From: Symbiodinium natans
Lineage: Eukaryota; Sar; Dinophyceae; Suessiales; Symbiodiniaceae
DNA length: 64,000 bases
Direction of reading: 5' to 3'
Assembly (NCBI GenBank): GCA_905221605.1
Contig: CAJNDS010002073.1
Span: forward strand, 332,717 to 396,716
Part shown: piece by piece, positions 47,916-57,976 of the stretch
How positions within the stretch are numbered: position 1 is the stretch's first letter
Layout: the number at the start of each line of letters is the position of its first letter
Notes under the pieces: model-generated
What the model saw: the letters and a program-made list of their open reading frames with translations, nothing else
What the model was told of the DNA's origin: nothing
Databases searched by the model: none
Translations under genes and position numbers: made by a program

Positions 47916-48451
47916 GGTTTAGGGTTTAGGGTTTGTAGGGGCTAGGGTTTGGGGTTTAATTAGGGTTTTAGGGTGTAGGGTTTTAAGGTTTAAGATTTAG
48001 GGTCTAGGGCTGCTGTACAGGACCTGCGTTTTTCCCAGAGTTGGGATATACGTGGTTCTAACGCAGCCAAAATAGGGGTACCGTTTTGGGGGGTGGGGGA
48101 GGGGGTTCGTTGAGGGGATTCTGTTCTGTTTGGGTTAAACAAGGGGTACCCCTTTTTTTGGGGTCTCAGGCAGGCTTCAGAGGTTTAGGTCTTGCCAACA
48201 GCAACTGCCATGACCTGTCCTTTCCAAACCCAACATATCGAACGCAGTGGGTCGTCAGCTTATGCGCAGCTGAGAACACCCTTTCATCCCTCAGCGAACT
48301 TTTTGACACAGGGGGCTGCATGACAACTTGACCTACCCCATAGAAGTTGAAATGTTACAAAGCCCCGCCCCTCCCCCTACCTCAGTTAGGGTTTAGGCAG
48401 ACAAGCAGGCTGCAACCCCAAAACTCTGAACCCGAAACCGCCCTCCTGCAG
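47916..48451. other. TTTAGGG units and unique sequence
   Basis: Degenerate array to 48010. A + frame at 48086-48331 starts in poly-G and is not trusted. Confidence 0.45.
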
Positions 48452-48519
48452 GCGGTTCAAGAGATGACTTGCAAGCCTTCATGCTGTTCTCTATAGTGCT
48501 GGCGGGTGCGCCTACAACT
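48452..48519 (+). CDS. exon-like open segment, hydrophobic, good acceptor
   Basis: AACCGCCCTCCTGCAG at 48436-48451 precedes it. The frame gives GSRDDLQAFMLFSIVLAGAP then TT. Short hydrophobic core; unrecognised. Confidence 0.42.
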
Positions 48520-48737
48520 CCCAACCCCAAACCCTGAACCCCAAACCCTGAACCCTGAACCCTCTCAAGCCTGACCCCTAACGCTCAAAACCTAAAGACC
48601 TAAATGCTGAACCAGAGGATCTTTAAGTACGGTGGAGTTGGGTCCTTTTAGGAATGCAGCCTAGGATGCAGTCACAGAACAGTACTAAACCCCACACATA
48701 AGAGCCGTCAAATCCTTAGCTCATCCGAATGATGCCT

Positions 48738-49030
48738 TGGGGTTGAATCGCTCTTGCATGTTGCGAGTACAAGAGCCCAGAAGAGAACAGTTCACACACA
48801 TATTGCTGGATACAATTCCCTAAGGGTCCATGTACCCATATGGTAGAAAACTGTGCCCTAAAGCTACTATATGGGAACCCCTTTAAGGCCCAAGTATATA
48901 CTGCATATATAGGTACATGGACCCTTAGGGATTGGGTATTGGGGTTTACGACCCTTCCTCCGCCACCCCATGAGCCGGCGGCCGAACCGCTTCCATGGAG
49001 CCTCAGAGACTTGGCAGCTGATTGGCACCC
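48738..49030 (+). CDS. open frame split by a family A element
   Basis: Pieces 48738-48817 and 48931-49030. After exact removal one frame reads CEYKSPEENSSHTYCWIQLG then IGVYDPSSATP-stop. Another stays open to 49030 with NRFHGASETWQLIGT. The frames cannot be ranked from sequence alone. Confidence 0.38.
48818..48930. mobile_element. family A foldback, copy 11
   Basis: CCCTAAGGGTCCATGTACCC to GGTACATGGACCCTTAGGG with ATT at both ends. Confidence 0.93.
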
Positions 49031-49192
49031 TAAACCCTAAACCCTAAACCCTAAACCCTAAACCCTAAACCCTAAACCCTAAACCGTTTTTGGGTTCCGG
49101 GTTCCCTTGAGCCCGAAGCCCCAGACCGCAAACCCCTCAACCCCCAATAAGGGTCTCTTTCTCAAGACATGGTTGCTGGGCTACCAAGGAGA
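49022..49192. repeat. CCCTAAA array replacing the left arm of family F
   Basis: Array 49026-49085 abuts TTTTTGGGTTCCGGGTTCCC, the middle of family F, which continues degenerately to TTGCTGGGCTACCAAG at 49192. Confidence 0.75.
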
Positions 49193-49526
49193 AGCCGCCA
49201 CTTCTTCGGCACTGCCTCTTCACTGCACCCTCACCCCGAAGCCCTAAGCCCTAAGCCCCCTAAGCCCTAAACCCCCTCCCTAGGCCGCCCCAACGTAGGT
49301 TCTGCAAACTCCTTTCGGCTCATGGTTGCCGCTCAGCTATTCGTCTTTTCTCGCTGCTGAGCCGACTCTTGACGCCCCAGAAGCTGTGGCAGACTACCAG
49401 CCATGTACCGAAGTCGCCAAAACATTCTTCAACCCCATCATAAGAAACTGAAACCTACTTATTGGTAGGTTATCGTTGCAGCGCGCCTTATACTACAACC
49501 CTAACCCCTGAACCATGGAGCAACTG
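49193..49526. other. unassigned unique sequence
   Basis: CCCTAAG units at 49238-49273. No convincing frame. Confidence 0.4.
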
Positions 49527-49661
49527 CCCAGAGACTCCAATACCCCTTAATCAAGGAACGTTCCTTAAACCGTAAGGAACCGTAGTACCCTAAACCTAAA
49601 CCCTAAACCTAAACCCTAAACCCTAAACCCTAAAGAAGTAAGGGGTATTGGAGTCCCTGGG
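49527..49661. mobile_element. family K foldback with CCCTAAA array in the loop
   Basis: CCCAGAGACTCCAATACCCC at the left pairs with GGGGTATTGGAGTCCCTGGG at the right (about 20-bp arms). The array occupies 49588-49634. Confidence 0.88.
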
Positions 49662-49680
49662 TGATGCCTGGTACATGCAG

Positions 49681-49737
49681 GTGGACACCGGCGTGGGCAA
49701 CGGACCAGCCGTGTACAAGCCGCCCGACGAAGAGTGA
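49681..49737 (+). CDS. short exon-like segment with acceptor and stop
   Basis: CCTGGTACATGCAG at 49667-49680 precedes it. The frame gives VDTGVGNGPAVYKPPDEE and TGA; an alternative donor GTGACG overlaps the stop. Typical soluble C terminus; not recognised. Confidence 0.45.
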   Translation: MDTGVGNGPAVYKPPDEE

Positions 49738-49845
49738 CGCGAGCCAAGTGTTGCTCGCTTTGCTCGGGTTCAGGGTTCAGGGTTCAGGGTTTAGGGTTTA
49801 GGGTTTAGGGTTTAGGGTGTAGGGTGTAGGGTGTAGGGTTTAGGG

Positions 49846-49959
49846 CTAGGACCCAGAGTAGACCCCTATTCCTTTTCTTTACGGTTTAGGGTCCCTTATA
49901 AGCCGCTCTAAACCCAAAAGGGGCACCTTTTTAGTTAGAAGGTTACTCTTGGGTCTAGG
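49846..49959. mobile_element. family H foldback
   Basis: CTAGGACCCAGAGTAGACCC to GGTTACTCTTGGGTCTAGG; TTTAGGG array immediately upstream. Confidence 0.82.
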
Positions 49960-50116
49960 AAATAGGATTTAGCGTTTAGGGTTTCGTTTTTTTTTTTTTT
50001 CGGCGTCTAGGGTTCACATTAGGGTTTGGATGCTTAGGGTTGTATGTATAGGACTCGCAGGTAAAGGGCCACCTTGCGCCACGACCCAGAGTCGAGGGAC
50101 TCATCACTCAACATCC

Positions 50117-50235
50117 CCCTCGGGATTTTGTTTATATATATATATAACCCAAGAGGATATTTAAAAACTCATATTTATTATATATATTTATATATATAAC
50201 CCAAGAGGATATTTAAAAACTCATATTTATTATTA

Positions 50236-50268
<33 letters not shown>

Positions 50269-50326
50269 ATAACCCAAGAGGATATTTAAAAACTCATATT
50301 TATTAAGGTTCGAAGGGGAGTATAGA
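50117..50326. mobile_element. family I element with internal triplication
   Basis: CCCCTCGGGATTTTG at the left and ATTAAGGTTCGAAGGGGAG at the right. The 35-mer beginning AACCCAAGAGGATATTTAAA occurs at 50146, 50198 and 50271, joined by (TA)n. Confidence 0.8.
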
Positions 50327-50595
50327 ACTCAGGTTATACTACCCATGGCCCAGGTTAGGGCCCTCGTGAACCCAAATGCTTAGAACTAGCCCCTTACTTG
50401 TAACTCGCCAAGGGTTTAGCCAATCTTCGAGGATGCACGAACCTTTAACAAGGACTAGCTTTTTGTGGTCCCTACTACTTTTGACGCGGTTTAGAGGTTA
50501 GGGTTTATAGATTTAGGGTTTGTTTCATGCAACATAAACCACTCCAACCCGAAACCCTAAACCCTAAACCCTGAACCCTAAACCCTAGACTTTTG

Positions 50596-50706
50596 GATCA
50601 TTCCAAGCTGCACTGCTCTGCGCCCAGGGCATGCGTATCAGCCCTGGAGCGGATCGGCGCCACAGGCATTGAGGTGATGAAAGGCCTGGTGGTACTGCAA
50701 CCCTAA
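50596..50706 (+). CDS. exon-like open segment with stop
   Basis: The frame gives DHSKLHCSAPRACVSALERI then GATGIEVMKGLVVLQP and TAA formed by CCCTAAA. ALERIGATGIEVMKGLVVL is regular and helical. CCCTAAA arrays on both sides. Not recognised. Confidence 0.47.
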   Translation, partial: DHSKLHCSAPRACVSALERIGATGIEVMKGLVVLQP

Positions 50707-50772
50707 ACCCGACACCCTAAACCCTAAACTCTACAGCCGGACGCTTCTGTTATGCCTTGTTCTCTCCCTTTC

Positions 50773-50868
50773 TTAGAAGGTAACCTTTAACCTTTTTGGG
50801 TAGTACAATCCCCTTACTGTATAGTCCCAAAGGTAACCTTTAGTTCCCCCAACTACTGGACAACTAAG
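50773..50868. mobile_element. family C foldback, copy 4
   Basis: CTTAGAAGGTAACCTTTAAC to AACTACTGGACAACTAAG with CTTT at both flanks. Confidence 0.85.
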
Positions 50869-51340
50869 CTTTATGTTATCCCCTCCCCTGTCTCATGAAT
50901 TCTAACAGGAGGCATCCAGGGCAGCCCATCATCGAGCCCACAGACAAGGTTAACAAAAGAGCTGACTAGCTGAGTCCAAAGAGGGGTGGGCCTTTATTCT
51001 CAACGGGTGGCTTCTTGTAGGGGGACCGTGACCGATTCACGATAAATGAAGTAGTGTCGAAATGGTTTTCGCAATACCACTGTCAGAGATAGTCTATACT
51101 TTCCAATGTGTTCTTACTAGTAAACGTATTCGAAGCCGTAGAAGTCAATCGCTGGCCTGCGTGCATTTCTGTTGTAGACTTTGGAGTCTGTGAATATTTC
51201 TGATTTAGGCTTTTCAGCTGGCTTTATGCGCCGGAGGCTGTCTGATGTCGACCCTGACCCTGTCCAGGTGTTTTGATTTTTGTTTTGTTTTGTTTCCTTT
51301 GTGTTTCGTGTCTTTGGAGTTGTTGGAGTTCCTGTCAGTA
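50869..51340. other. unassigned unique sequence
   Basis: Repeat-poor. No frame above 60 codons outside the following microsatellite. Confidence 0.4.
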
Positions 51341-51343
51341 GTA

Positions 51344-51478
51344 GGTGTTGTCGTCGTCGTAGTAGTAGCCGGACTGGCAGTGGTAGCAGTAGTCGTAGTA
51401 GCCGTCGTCGTCGTCGTCGTCGTTGTGGTCGTCGGCATCGTCGTCGTCGTCGCACGCCAACCCCCCCCCCCCCCCCCC
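51344..51478 (+). repeat. GTC/GTA trinucleotide tract and poly-C
   Basis: (GTC)n mixed with GTA/GTG at 51344-51452, then 18 C at 51461-51478. Poly-Val, poly-Arg and poly-Thr frames are artefacts. Confidence 0.95.
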
Positions 51479-52026
51479 TACCCCAACCCAGATACCCCCG
51501 AGGCTTTTTCCGACCTAGCCTTTCAAGGGGCTTTCGGGTTTTTCTTCAAGGTTTTGAGTTTTTTTCTTGCTTCGTGCGCAGGGTTCGGTTTCTGAGAAAA
51601 TCAACGACTAAGTTTGTTGATTATGATGTTTTCTGATTTTTATTCGAAGCTGATGTTTTTTGAGTTGTCGAGTTATTGGAACTTTACAGAATTTCTTTAG
51701 GCAGCAACAACACTCCAGAAGCTCCACTCAAACGCGAAAGCTTCCGATCGTAAAACTGTACGAAGCCTAAAGCACTACAGCCCAAACCCCGTCGTGCTTA
51801 GCGCCAGGTTTCTTTAGTGTTGACAGGGAGGAAGCATTGGACCCAAACATTTAAGCAACGGCGAAACAGATCGGCATGAAGAGGTGATTGCCCTGAAGCC
51901 CGCGAACAACCTAAATACCCCAAACCCTAAGCCCTATTGCAGGCCCCTAAACCCTAAACTCCAAGCCCCAAGCCCTAAACCCTAAACCCTCTACCCTAAA
52001 CCCTAAACCCTAACGATAACCCGACA
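51479..52026. other. unassigned unique sequence, then CCCTAAA units
   Basis: T-rich 51530-51700, CCCTAAA-type array 51943-52013. Confidence 0.45.
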
Positions 52027-52110
52027 GAAGATGGGCAGGTCGTGTTCATTGGTCATGCCCACTGGACGCCGACCTCCAGAGCTTGCGCTGCTCTTCGGCG
52101 CTGTACAGGG
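52027..52110 (+). CDS. exon-like open segment
   Basis: Lies between CCCTAAA and TTTAGGG. The frame gives EDGQVVFIGHAHWTPTSRAC then AALRRCTG. A second frame (KMGRSCSLVMPTGRRPPELA) is open too. Confidence 0.43.
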
Positions 52111-52112
52111 AG

Positions 52113-52208
52113 GGTTTAGGGTTTAGGGTTTAGGGTTTAGGGTTTAGGGTTTGGGGTTTGGGGTTTAGGGTTTAGGGTTTAGGGTTTGGGGTTTAGGGTT
52201 TAGGGTTT
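52113..52208 (-). repeat. TTTAGGG/TTTGGGG array
   Basis: About thirteen units. Confidence 0.96.
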
Positions 52209-52272
52209 AGCTAAAATTGGGCTTAGGGACCACGGGCGTATAGGGCCTAGCAAAGGGTACAGAGTGAAGACA

Positions 52273-52772
52273 ATGTGTGTATATATGTATATGTAAATAC
52301 ATATAGATAGATATGGATACACACATACATGCATACACACACATGTACATATATATATATATATATAGGCATATACATCTATACATCTACACATCTATAC
52401 ATGCATCTATACATCTAGACAAACTTCCAGATATACACCTAAGCATCTATGCATATATATATATATACACACATATACATGTGTACGTCCATACATATAT
52501 ACATATACACATGCACATATATATATATATATACATACACACACACACATATATATATATATTATATACATACACATATATATACAGGAGTATATATATA
52601 TACATTCAAACATATATACACATACACATATATACATTTATACACATTTACATATAGGAAGCAAATTGTATTACCGGTGAGTGTATTTAGGTCCCAATAA
52701 ATATTATTGAATGTGTTGAATTGCTGTCCTTGTAAGGGCATTGGTCGTAAAATCCATACTTCATATAAACGT

Positions 52773-52804
<32 letters not shown>

Positions 52805-52830
52805 TTATTTATTTATGTATCTATTTTTTT
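52273..52830. repeat. TA/CA microsatellite field
   Basis: Long (TA)n, (CATA)n and (CA)n tracts to 52655, and (TA)n again at 52785-52805. All frames here are Ile/Tyr/His artefacts. Confidence 0.97.
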
Positions 52831-53251
52831 ATTCATTCATGGTTGTCTCAGTTTTTGTTTCTGTGTCGGGTTTGGGGTTTAGGGAATTCGGGGTTAAGGG
52901 TTTGGGGTCTAGCTAGAGAGTTAAGGGCCTTGGCCGTTTTTCCCTGGACTCTAGCCCCCAAACCATCAACACTTTAAAGTTCAGCCTGTTCGCCCAGAGT
53001 ATCGGAAGCGCTTGGCAGTCCTAAAGAACAACATAAACACTAAACAGGATTGGGAACCATGTCTCGCGTCAGCCTGACTGATGCACACTGTGGCCGCTTC
53101 GACCCCACAACTGCAGCCAAACTCTAAAACCCAAAGCCCGAAACCCTGAACGGCTCAGGGTTTAGGGTGTAGGGTTTAGGGTTTAGGGCTTAGGGCTTAG
53201 GGTTTAGGTCTTAGGGCTTAGGGCAGTGGGTCTAGGGTTTCCAAACCATGA
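52831..53251. other. unique sequence and TTTAGGG variants
   Basis: Array with CTTAGGG variants at 53155-53225; no gene supported. Confidence 0.45.
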
Positions 53252-53361
53252 GGCTTTGAGAAGGTCTTCCTCTCGGCCTTCCGCGGGGGCCCGGGGGAAT
53301 GGGAAGCGGCCCACGGCGAGTCGCTGTGGGCACCGTGGCCGCAGTTTTCAGCATGCTGCAG
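53252..53361 (+). CDS. exon-like open segment
   Basis: The frame gives GFEKVFLSAFRGGPGEWEAA then HGESLWAPWPQFSACC between TTTAGGG arrays. Trp-rich, mixed; not recognised. The bases before TTTAGGG (TGCTGCAGG) offer a donor only at G|GTTTAGG. Confidence 0.45.
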
Positions 53362-53583
53362 GGTTTAGGGTTTAGGGTTTAGGGTACCCAGTTTAGGGTA
53401 CCCAGAAAGCCCGAAAACTCATCAGGACAGGCATGTGTTTTGAAGACTGTGCTCCATGCCGAAAGTGTTTGTTCCTCTGGGTGGTTTGTGTACCCTTGAC
53501 ACTAAACGGTTTAGGGTTTAGGGTTTAGGGTTTAGGGTTTAGGGAATAGAACCCGAAACCTGAAACCCTCGACCCGATACCCT

Positions 53584-53761
53584 ACTTGGAGGAGGTACAT
53601 GGTACTTATCAACCAGTTGTCACTGCACTTGTCACCCCACTTATAAGCCCTGTAGTGCCCGAACATGGTTCTATTTGGGGGGGGGTGATAAGTACAGTTA
53701 TGATTCCCTCAACCCTAAACCCGAAACCCTACCGGGTTAATAAGTACCATGAACCTCCAAG
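53584..53761. mobile_element. family D foldback with CCCTAAA-type insert
   Basis: CTTGGAGGAGGTACATGGTA to AATAAGTACCATGAACCTCC. CCCTCAACCCTAAACCCGAA-type units at 53706-53732 lie in the loop side of the right arm. Confidence 0.83.
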
Positions 53762-54701
53762 TACTCCCAACCGGCGTGGCGGCCCTGAACCCCAAACCAC
53801 TCAAGCTCCAGGGCTGCAGAGGCAGACGTGCCTGGGTTTTGAGGGTTCACAGGGTTTAAAGGCGTCTTGGGGGCTTTTAGGTTGTCTTGTTTTTTGTTTT
53901 TTGTTTTTTTTTAACGGTTTTAAGGGTTTATAGGGGTTTTCGGGGGGGGGGGGGGTTCAGGTTGTTTCGAGGATTTTTAGGGTTGAAAAGGTTTTTAGTG
54001 GTTTGTGCATGAGGCAATGTATGTATATGTATATATGCACTTCCCGAAAGAAGCGCCTTTTTCTCTCACAAGGGCCTGCTTTTTGTTCACAAGTTCCCCT
54101 TGTGTCTCGGAAGGTTTAGGGTTTAGGGTTTAGGGTTTAGGGTTTAGGGTTTAGGGTTTAGGGTTTAGGGTTTAGGGTTTAGGGATACTGTTCTCAAGAT
54201 CATGGGCCCATATCAGAAGAGGGAACCCAGCAATAACTCTGATGGCAGCTGCCCACAGGAGCTCCTCAGGTGCAGTAGGGTTTAGGGTTTAGGGTTTAGG
54301 GTTTAGGGTTTAGGGTTTAGGGTTTAGGGTTTAGTTAGGGTTTAGGGTTTAGGGTTTAGGGTTTAGGCTTTAGGCTTTAGGGTTTAGGGTTTAGGGTTTA
54401 GGGTTTAGGGTTTAGGGTTTAGGGTGCCCTTGACATGTGTCGGACCAAAAAACCTAAAAAGACCCGCGTGAAAACTAGGTAGGCCCTTGGGAGATTTCAT
54501 GTTATCCCTGATTGGGTTTAAGGGGATCATACAGAAGAGATTTTTCAGAGGGCTTTTTCAGGACAAACCTAGAAAAGATAAAAGCCACCCAAACCACAAA
54601 GGAGCCAAGCCCCCCAACTGTCCTTCCCTAACCCTTAAACCCTAAACATTAAACCCAAAACCCGAAACCCGAAACCCTAATCCCTAAACCCTAAACCCCA
54701 C
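53762..54701. other. G-rich unique sequence and long TTTAGGG arrays
   Basis: Poly-G near 53942-53954. TTTAGGG arrays 54113-54184 and 54276-54425 (with TTTAGGC variants). A foldback-like segment at 54484-54560 shares CTTGGGAGATTTCATG with the 8812 area. Confidence 0.6.
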
Positions 54702-54812
54702 GCTAGCCTCTGTCCCCTGGAGAAGTCTCACAAGCTTTCCGAGGAGGAGGAAGTCAACGCGTGGTCTCAACTTTGCGGCCGCGTGCGCATCTTAGCCGCG
54801 TTTCAGGGTTGA
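54702..54812 (+). CDS. exon-like open segment with stop, acidic
   Basis: Lies between CCCTAAA and TTTAGGG. The frame gives ASLCPLEKSHKLSEEEEVNA then WSQLCGRVRILAAFQG and TGA. The SEEEE run and mixed helix make this one of the best coding candidates. CAGG|GTTGAT is an alternative donor. Not recognised. Confidence 0.5.
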   Translation, partial: ASLCPLEKSHKLSEEEEVNAWSQLCGRVRILAAFQG

Positions 54813-55210
54813 TCGGAGTTGCGGTGTGTTTTTGTTTGGGGTGTAGGGTTTAGGGTTTAGGGTTTAGGGTTTAGGTTGTGAGGTTTAGGGTTTTGGGTTT
54901 AGGATTTAGGGTTTAGGGTGTAGGTACCCCCGAACTATTGTACCAAATGTATTGTATGGCAGGCCCAGAGAAGGCCAAAGTGAGGAATGGGTCTCTTTGG
55001 ACCCCAAACCCTCAACCATCGTTGAGTGTCTAGGCGGGCTGAGGCATGTCGCTTCGCAAGGGTTTTGCCGGTTTAGCATACGGGAATTGGGGTGGAGGGT
55101 TTCAGTGTTTAACGGCGAGGTCTTTGGTTTCTGCGATGGGTCGTACCAAAGCATTTCTTAGGTAGCAGGGTAGTTCTGGACTCCCAAATTGCTAACGCGA
55201 AAGAATTTGA
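54813..55210. other. TTTAGGG array and unresolved unique sequence
   Basis: Array 54845-54920. 54906-55161 is open on both strands, 69-82 codons, unrecognised. Confidence 0.4.
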
Positions 55211-55384
55211 CCAGGTATTCGTTCAATTCGGTGCCATAGTTCAAACTTCTCTAATTTCTGCAAATGCGAATGCTGGGACACTTGCTCCGATCCCTTCTTC
55301 GTGGGACAAAATGAGGACATCGAACTTTTTACATGTCCTCTGTGTCGCTGGCACAGTACCAACCTAATACAGGGGCTGGAATAG
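55211..55384 (+). CDS. Cys-rich open segment, zinc-finger-like
   Basis: The frame, open from 55211 to TAG at 55382-55384, contains CKCECWDTCSDPFFVGQNED then IELFTCPLCRWHSTNLI. Six Cys with spacing C-x-C-x-C-x3-C ... C-P-L-C plus a following His resemble the metal-binding pattern of small zinc fingers. I cannot name the family. A minus frame of 78 codons overlaps (55192-55428). Confidence 0.42.
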   Translation, partial: PGIRSIRCHSSNFSNFCKCECWDTCSDPFFVGQNEDIELFTCPLCRWHSTNLIQGLE

Positions 55385-55791
55385 CTACTAGCGGTATTCA
55401 CATATTGTCCCGATATCGCTATACTCACTCAGCCCTAAACCCTAAACCCTAAACCAGTAAGGCCCCTATTTTACTTTTTTGTAGCTTGACATAGGTATTG
55501 GGCTCTTAAGCCAGTCTCTGGGCCACTCGGTAGGCCCCTTGGTATGTTTCGCATGGTCACTTCTCGAAATGACGGTCCCTTTTAGGGTTACGGGTTACTA
55601 TTCAAAGGCGGCCCCCTAGTATTTAGGGTTCGGGGTTTAGGGTTCAGGGTTTAGGGTACCCAGAAAAGGTTGGGAATATGTTCAGAGGCCAACCAGTCCC
55701 TAAGCCCTCTGACCCCCCGAGCCGCGCAGTCGGAACAAGAAGCCACACAGGCAAGAGTGAACCAACCGCCCCTGTCTTGTGCCCTCTGCAG

Positions 55792-55820
55792 GGCCTTAAA
55801 GAAGGCATTCAGGAAAGCCC
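55792..55820 (+). CDS. micro-exon-like segment with strong acceptor
   Basis: CCTGTCTTGTGCCCTCTGCA then G (55771-55791) is a strong acceptor tract. The following frame GLKEGIQES reads into CCCTAAA after about 29 bp. Confidence 0.33.
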
Positions 55821-55866
55821 TAAACCCTAAACCCTAAACCCTAAACCCTAAACCCTAAACCCTAAA
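55821..55866 (+). repeat. CCCTAAA array
   Basis: Six perfect units. Confidence 0.97.
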
Positions 55867-55884
55867 AGCCCTAAACCAGAAGGT

Positions 55885-55983
55885 CTTAAGCGGTTCCGCC
55901 CCTCGAAGGCTCCTTCAGAGTCAGCTGCAAGCGCAGTGGCCGGAAGGATGGTGCCAGCTCCCTTGCGATCGAGAGGTCCATAG
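55885..55983 (+). CDS. exon-like open segment with stop
   Basis: The frame gives LKRFRPSKAPSESAASAVAG then RMVPAPLRSRGP and TAG. Basic/Ser-Ala-rich, like a linker or tail. CCCTAAA lies upstream and TTTAGGG downstream (56018 on). Confidence 0.44.
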   Translation, partial: LKRFRPSKAPSESAASAVAGRMVPAPLRSRGP

Positions 55984-56017
55984 GCGACTCGGTTGCTTTG
56001 CCCCAAACTATCCCGGG

Positions 56018-56108
56018 GTTTAGGGTTTAGGGTTTAGGGTTTAGGGTTTAGGGTTTAGGGTTTAGGGTTAGGGTTTAGGGTTTAGGGTTTAGGGTTTAGG
56101 GTTTAGGG
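56018..56108 (-). repeat. TTTAGGG array
   Basis: Thirteen units, one short. Confidence 0.97.
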
Positions 56109-56426
56109 CCCTTAATTCTGGTCTACTGGGAGAGGCCCCCTAGTCAAAACTAGGCTTCTAAGGGGCCCTTAGTTGTAAAAAAGTAGCACAACCTAGGTTT
56201 TAAGCAGTCGCTGGGGATAAGCAACGTGTTTGTGGAGTGCGCGCGTGCCATGGATGGTCTTAACTCCCGGGAGGCCCTCTGCAGTTGGGAAATCGAGCGT
56301 AGCTCCTGCAGGGCTGAACGAATTACTGCCAGTGCTTGGGTTTAGGGTTTAGGGCTTAGGGTTTAGGGTGTAGGGTTTAGGGTTTAGGGTTTAGGGTTTA
56401 GGGTCTAGGGTTTAGGGTTTAGGGCC
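56109..56426. other. unassigned segment and TTTAGGG array
   Basis: 56109-56337 is unassigned; array 56338-56425. Confidence 0.5.
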
Positions 56427-56520
56427 CTTTCGACTTAGTAAGTAGGGTTAGGAAGGTGGCCTATGCGGATTATAATTTGGGTTTCTCTAGGGTTACTCAG
56501 TAGACTTACTAAGTCAAAAG
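56427..56520. mobile_element. family E foldback
   Basis: CTTTCGACTTAGTAAGT pairs with ACTTACTAAGTCAAAAG (16 of 17), 94 bp overall. Single copy seen. Confidence 0.82.
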
Positions 56521-56595
56521 AGCTTCGAAGCAAGGACAGGGTGCCGGAGATGTTGGCTGCAACAGAAGAGTACCCTCAAACCATGAATTTAACCC

Positions 56596-56997
56596 TGCAC
56601 CCTAAACCCTAAACCCTAAACCCTAAACCCTAAACCCTAATCCCTAAACCCTAAACCCTAAACCCTAAACCCTAAACCCTAAACCCTGCACCATGACGGG
56701 CGGAGCCTTTACTTGTCTTTGAATATCTTTGCACAGATGAATGTGTTTCACATCAAGGCAGAAGAACGAACGGGGCCTGCCTCAATGATTCCAGAAACCT
56801 ACTTTTTGTTGTAGGCTATGACTTAACCCGCAGGGTTTATGGCGTTTTGCGATTTTTCCGGGTTTAAGAGCGTTTCAGGCTTGGAGGTTTATGGCTCTCG
56901 GGTTGATAAGATGTGTGCGGCCTCTAGGGTTCCGGATTGAGCCCTAAACCCTAAACCCTAAACCCCAAACCCTAAACCCTAAACCCTAAACCCCTTC
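56596..56997. other. CCCTAAA arrays and unique sequence
   Basis: Arrays 56596-56690 and 56940-56993; between them unique sequence without a convincing frame. Confidence 0.55.
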
Positions 56998-57051
56998 AAA
57001 ACCAGAGGTGCCGCGCTTCAGGAGCTCTGGCAGCAATGCTTGAAGTTTGGA
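56998..57051 (+). CDS. short exon-like open segment
   Basis: The frame gives KTRGAALQELWQQCLKFGL, amphipathic-helix-like, between two CCCTAAA arrays. Confidence 0.35.
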
Positions 57052-57467
57052 CTAAACCCTAAACCCTAAACCCTAAACCCTAAACCCTAAACCCTAAACC
57101 CTGAGGAGTTTGGAGGGGCACGTTGAGGTCGAGGTTGTCCGGAGATTACCGTCCCATGTGGGGCGGGGGTTTCTTGTTCAAGGTTTGGGCCTTTAGGGTT
57201 TAGGGCTTAGTGTGTAGAAGTTGTCGAACATCAGGTTGCCCTTTGTTCACAATCCCATACATCTGGGCTAGGACACCTGCCCTGATGCAGTCGGAATGCG
57301 CTTTTGTTGCCGACGTCCTCTTAAGAAAACCACAGTTTAGGGTTTAGGGTTTAGGGTTTAGGGTTTAGGGTTTAGGGTTTAGGGTTTAGGGTTTAGGGTT
57401 TAGGGTTTAGGGTTTAGGGTTTAGGGTTTAGGGTTTAGGGTTTAGGGTTTAGGGTTTAGGGTTTAGG
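57052..57467. repeat. CCCTAAA array, unique gap, long TTTAGGG array
   Basis: CCCTAAA 57052-57102 and TTTAGGG 57335-57467 (about 19 perfect units); the gap is unassigned. Confidence 0.92.
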
Positions 57468-57805
57468 CCTAAGCTTCAACAAAACCGCCCTCGGCCTAGA
57501 GTTCAGGGCCCCGGCTCTGATCAGCTTTGAGACACTACCGAGATTCTCAAGCGTCGAAGCCTGAGCTACACTTAAATCCCTACTAGAAAAAATAATCCTC
57601 TAATAAACCTGTGAGCCCTACCACCTTAGACCCTGTCCTTGTCCAAAATGTTTAGCACGAACGGCTATCCAGACCCGGAGAACCAGCCTGCAAACCCAGG
57701 GGCCTTCAGGATTCGAAAATAGATTTTTTTGGGGGGTTATGATAGTATAATTAGAAAAGCAACCACAAGGGAATACTAGAAGTATTTATTCCGACCCTTG
57801 TATGA
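57468..57805. other. unassigned unique sequence
   Basis: No frame or foldback identified. Confidence 0.4.
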
Positions 57806-57976
57806 CCTGGAGGTTCAGGGTACTGAGAACCCTGATTATAGCTGTACTTATGAACCTCCTACGTCCCCTAAGTAGGTTATAAGTAGACGTATAACTGTTG
57901 GTTATAAGTACCCATCCCTAAGCCCTAAACCCAAAACCCAAAACCCTAAACCCTAAACCCTAAAGAACCCTCCAAG
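57806..57976. mobile_element. family D foldback with inserted CCCTAAA array
   Basis: CCTGGAGGTTCAGGGTACTG at the left, and AAGTACCC then an array (57913-57964) then GAACCCTCCAAG at the right. The array breaks the same AAGTACCC site as at 10212. Confidence 0.87.

Noticed and set aside
51117-51636. Arg-, Thr- and Val-rich frames of 74-118 codons
   Set aside because: They come from the GTC/GTA microsatellite and vary with the frame only.
52200-52977. Ile/Tyr/His-rich frames of up to 114 codons
   Set aside because: Translations of TA/CA microsatellites; also at 31242-31814, 19288-19504 and 44936-45131.
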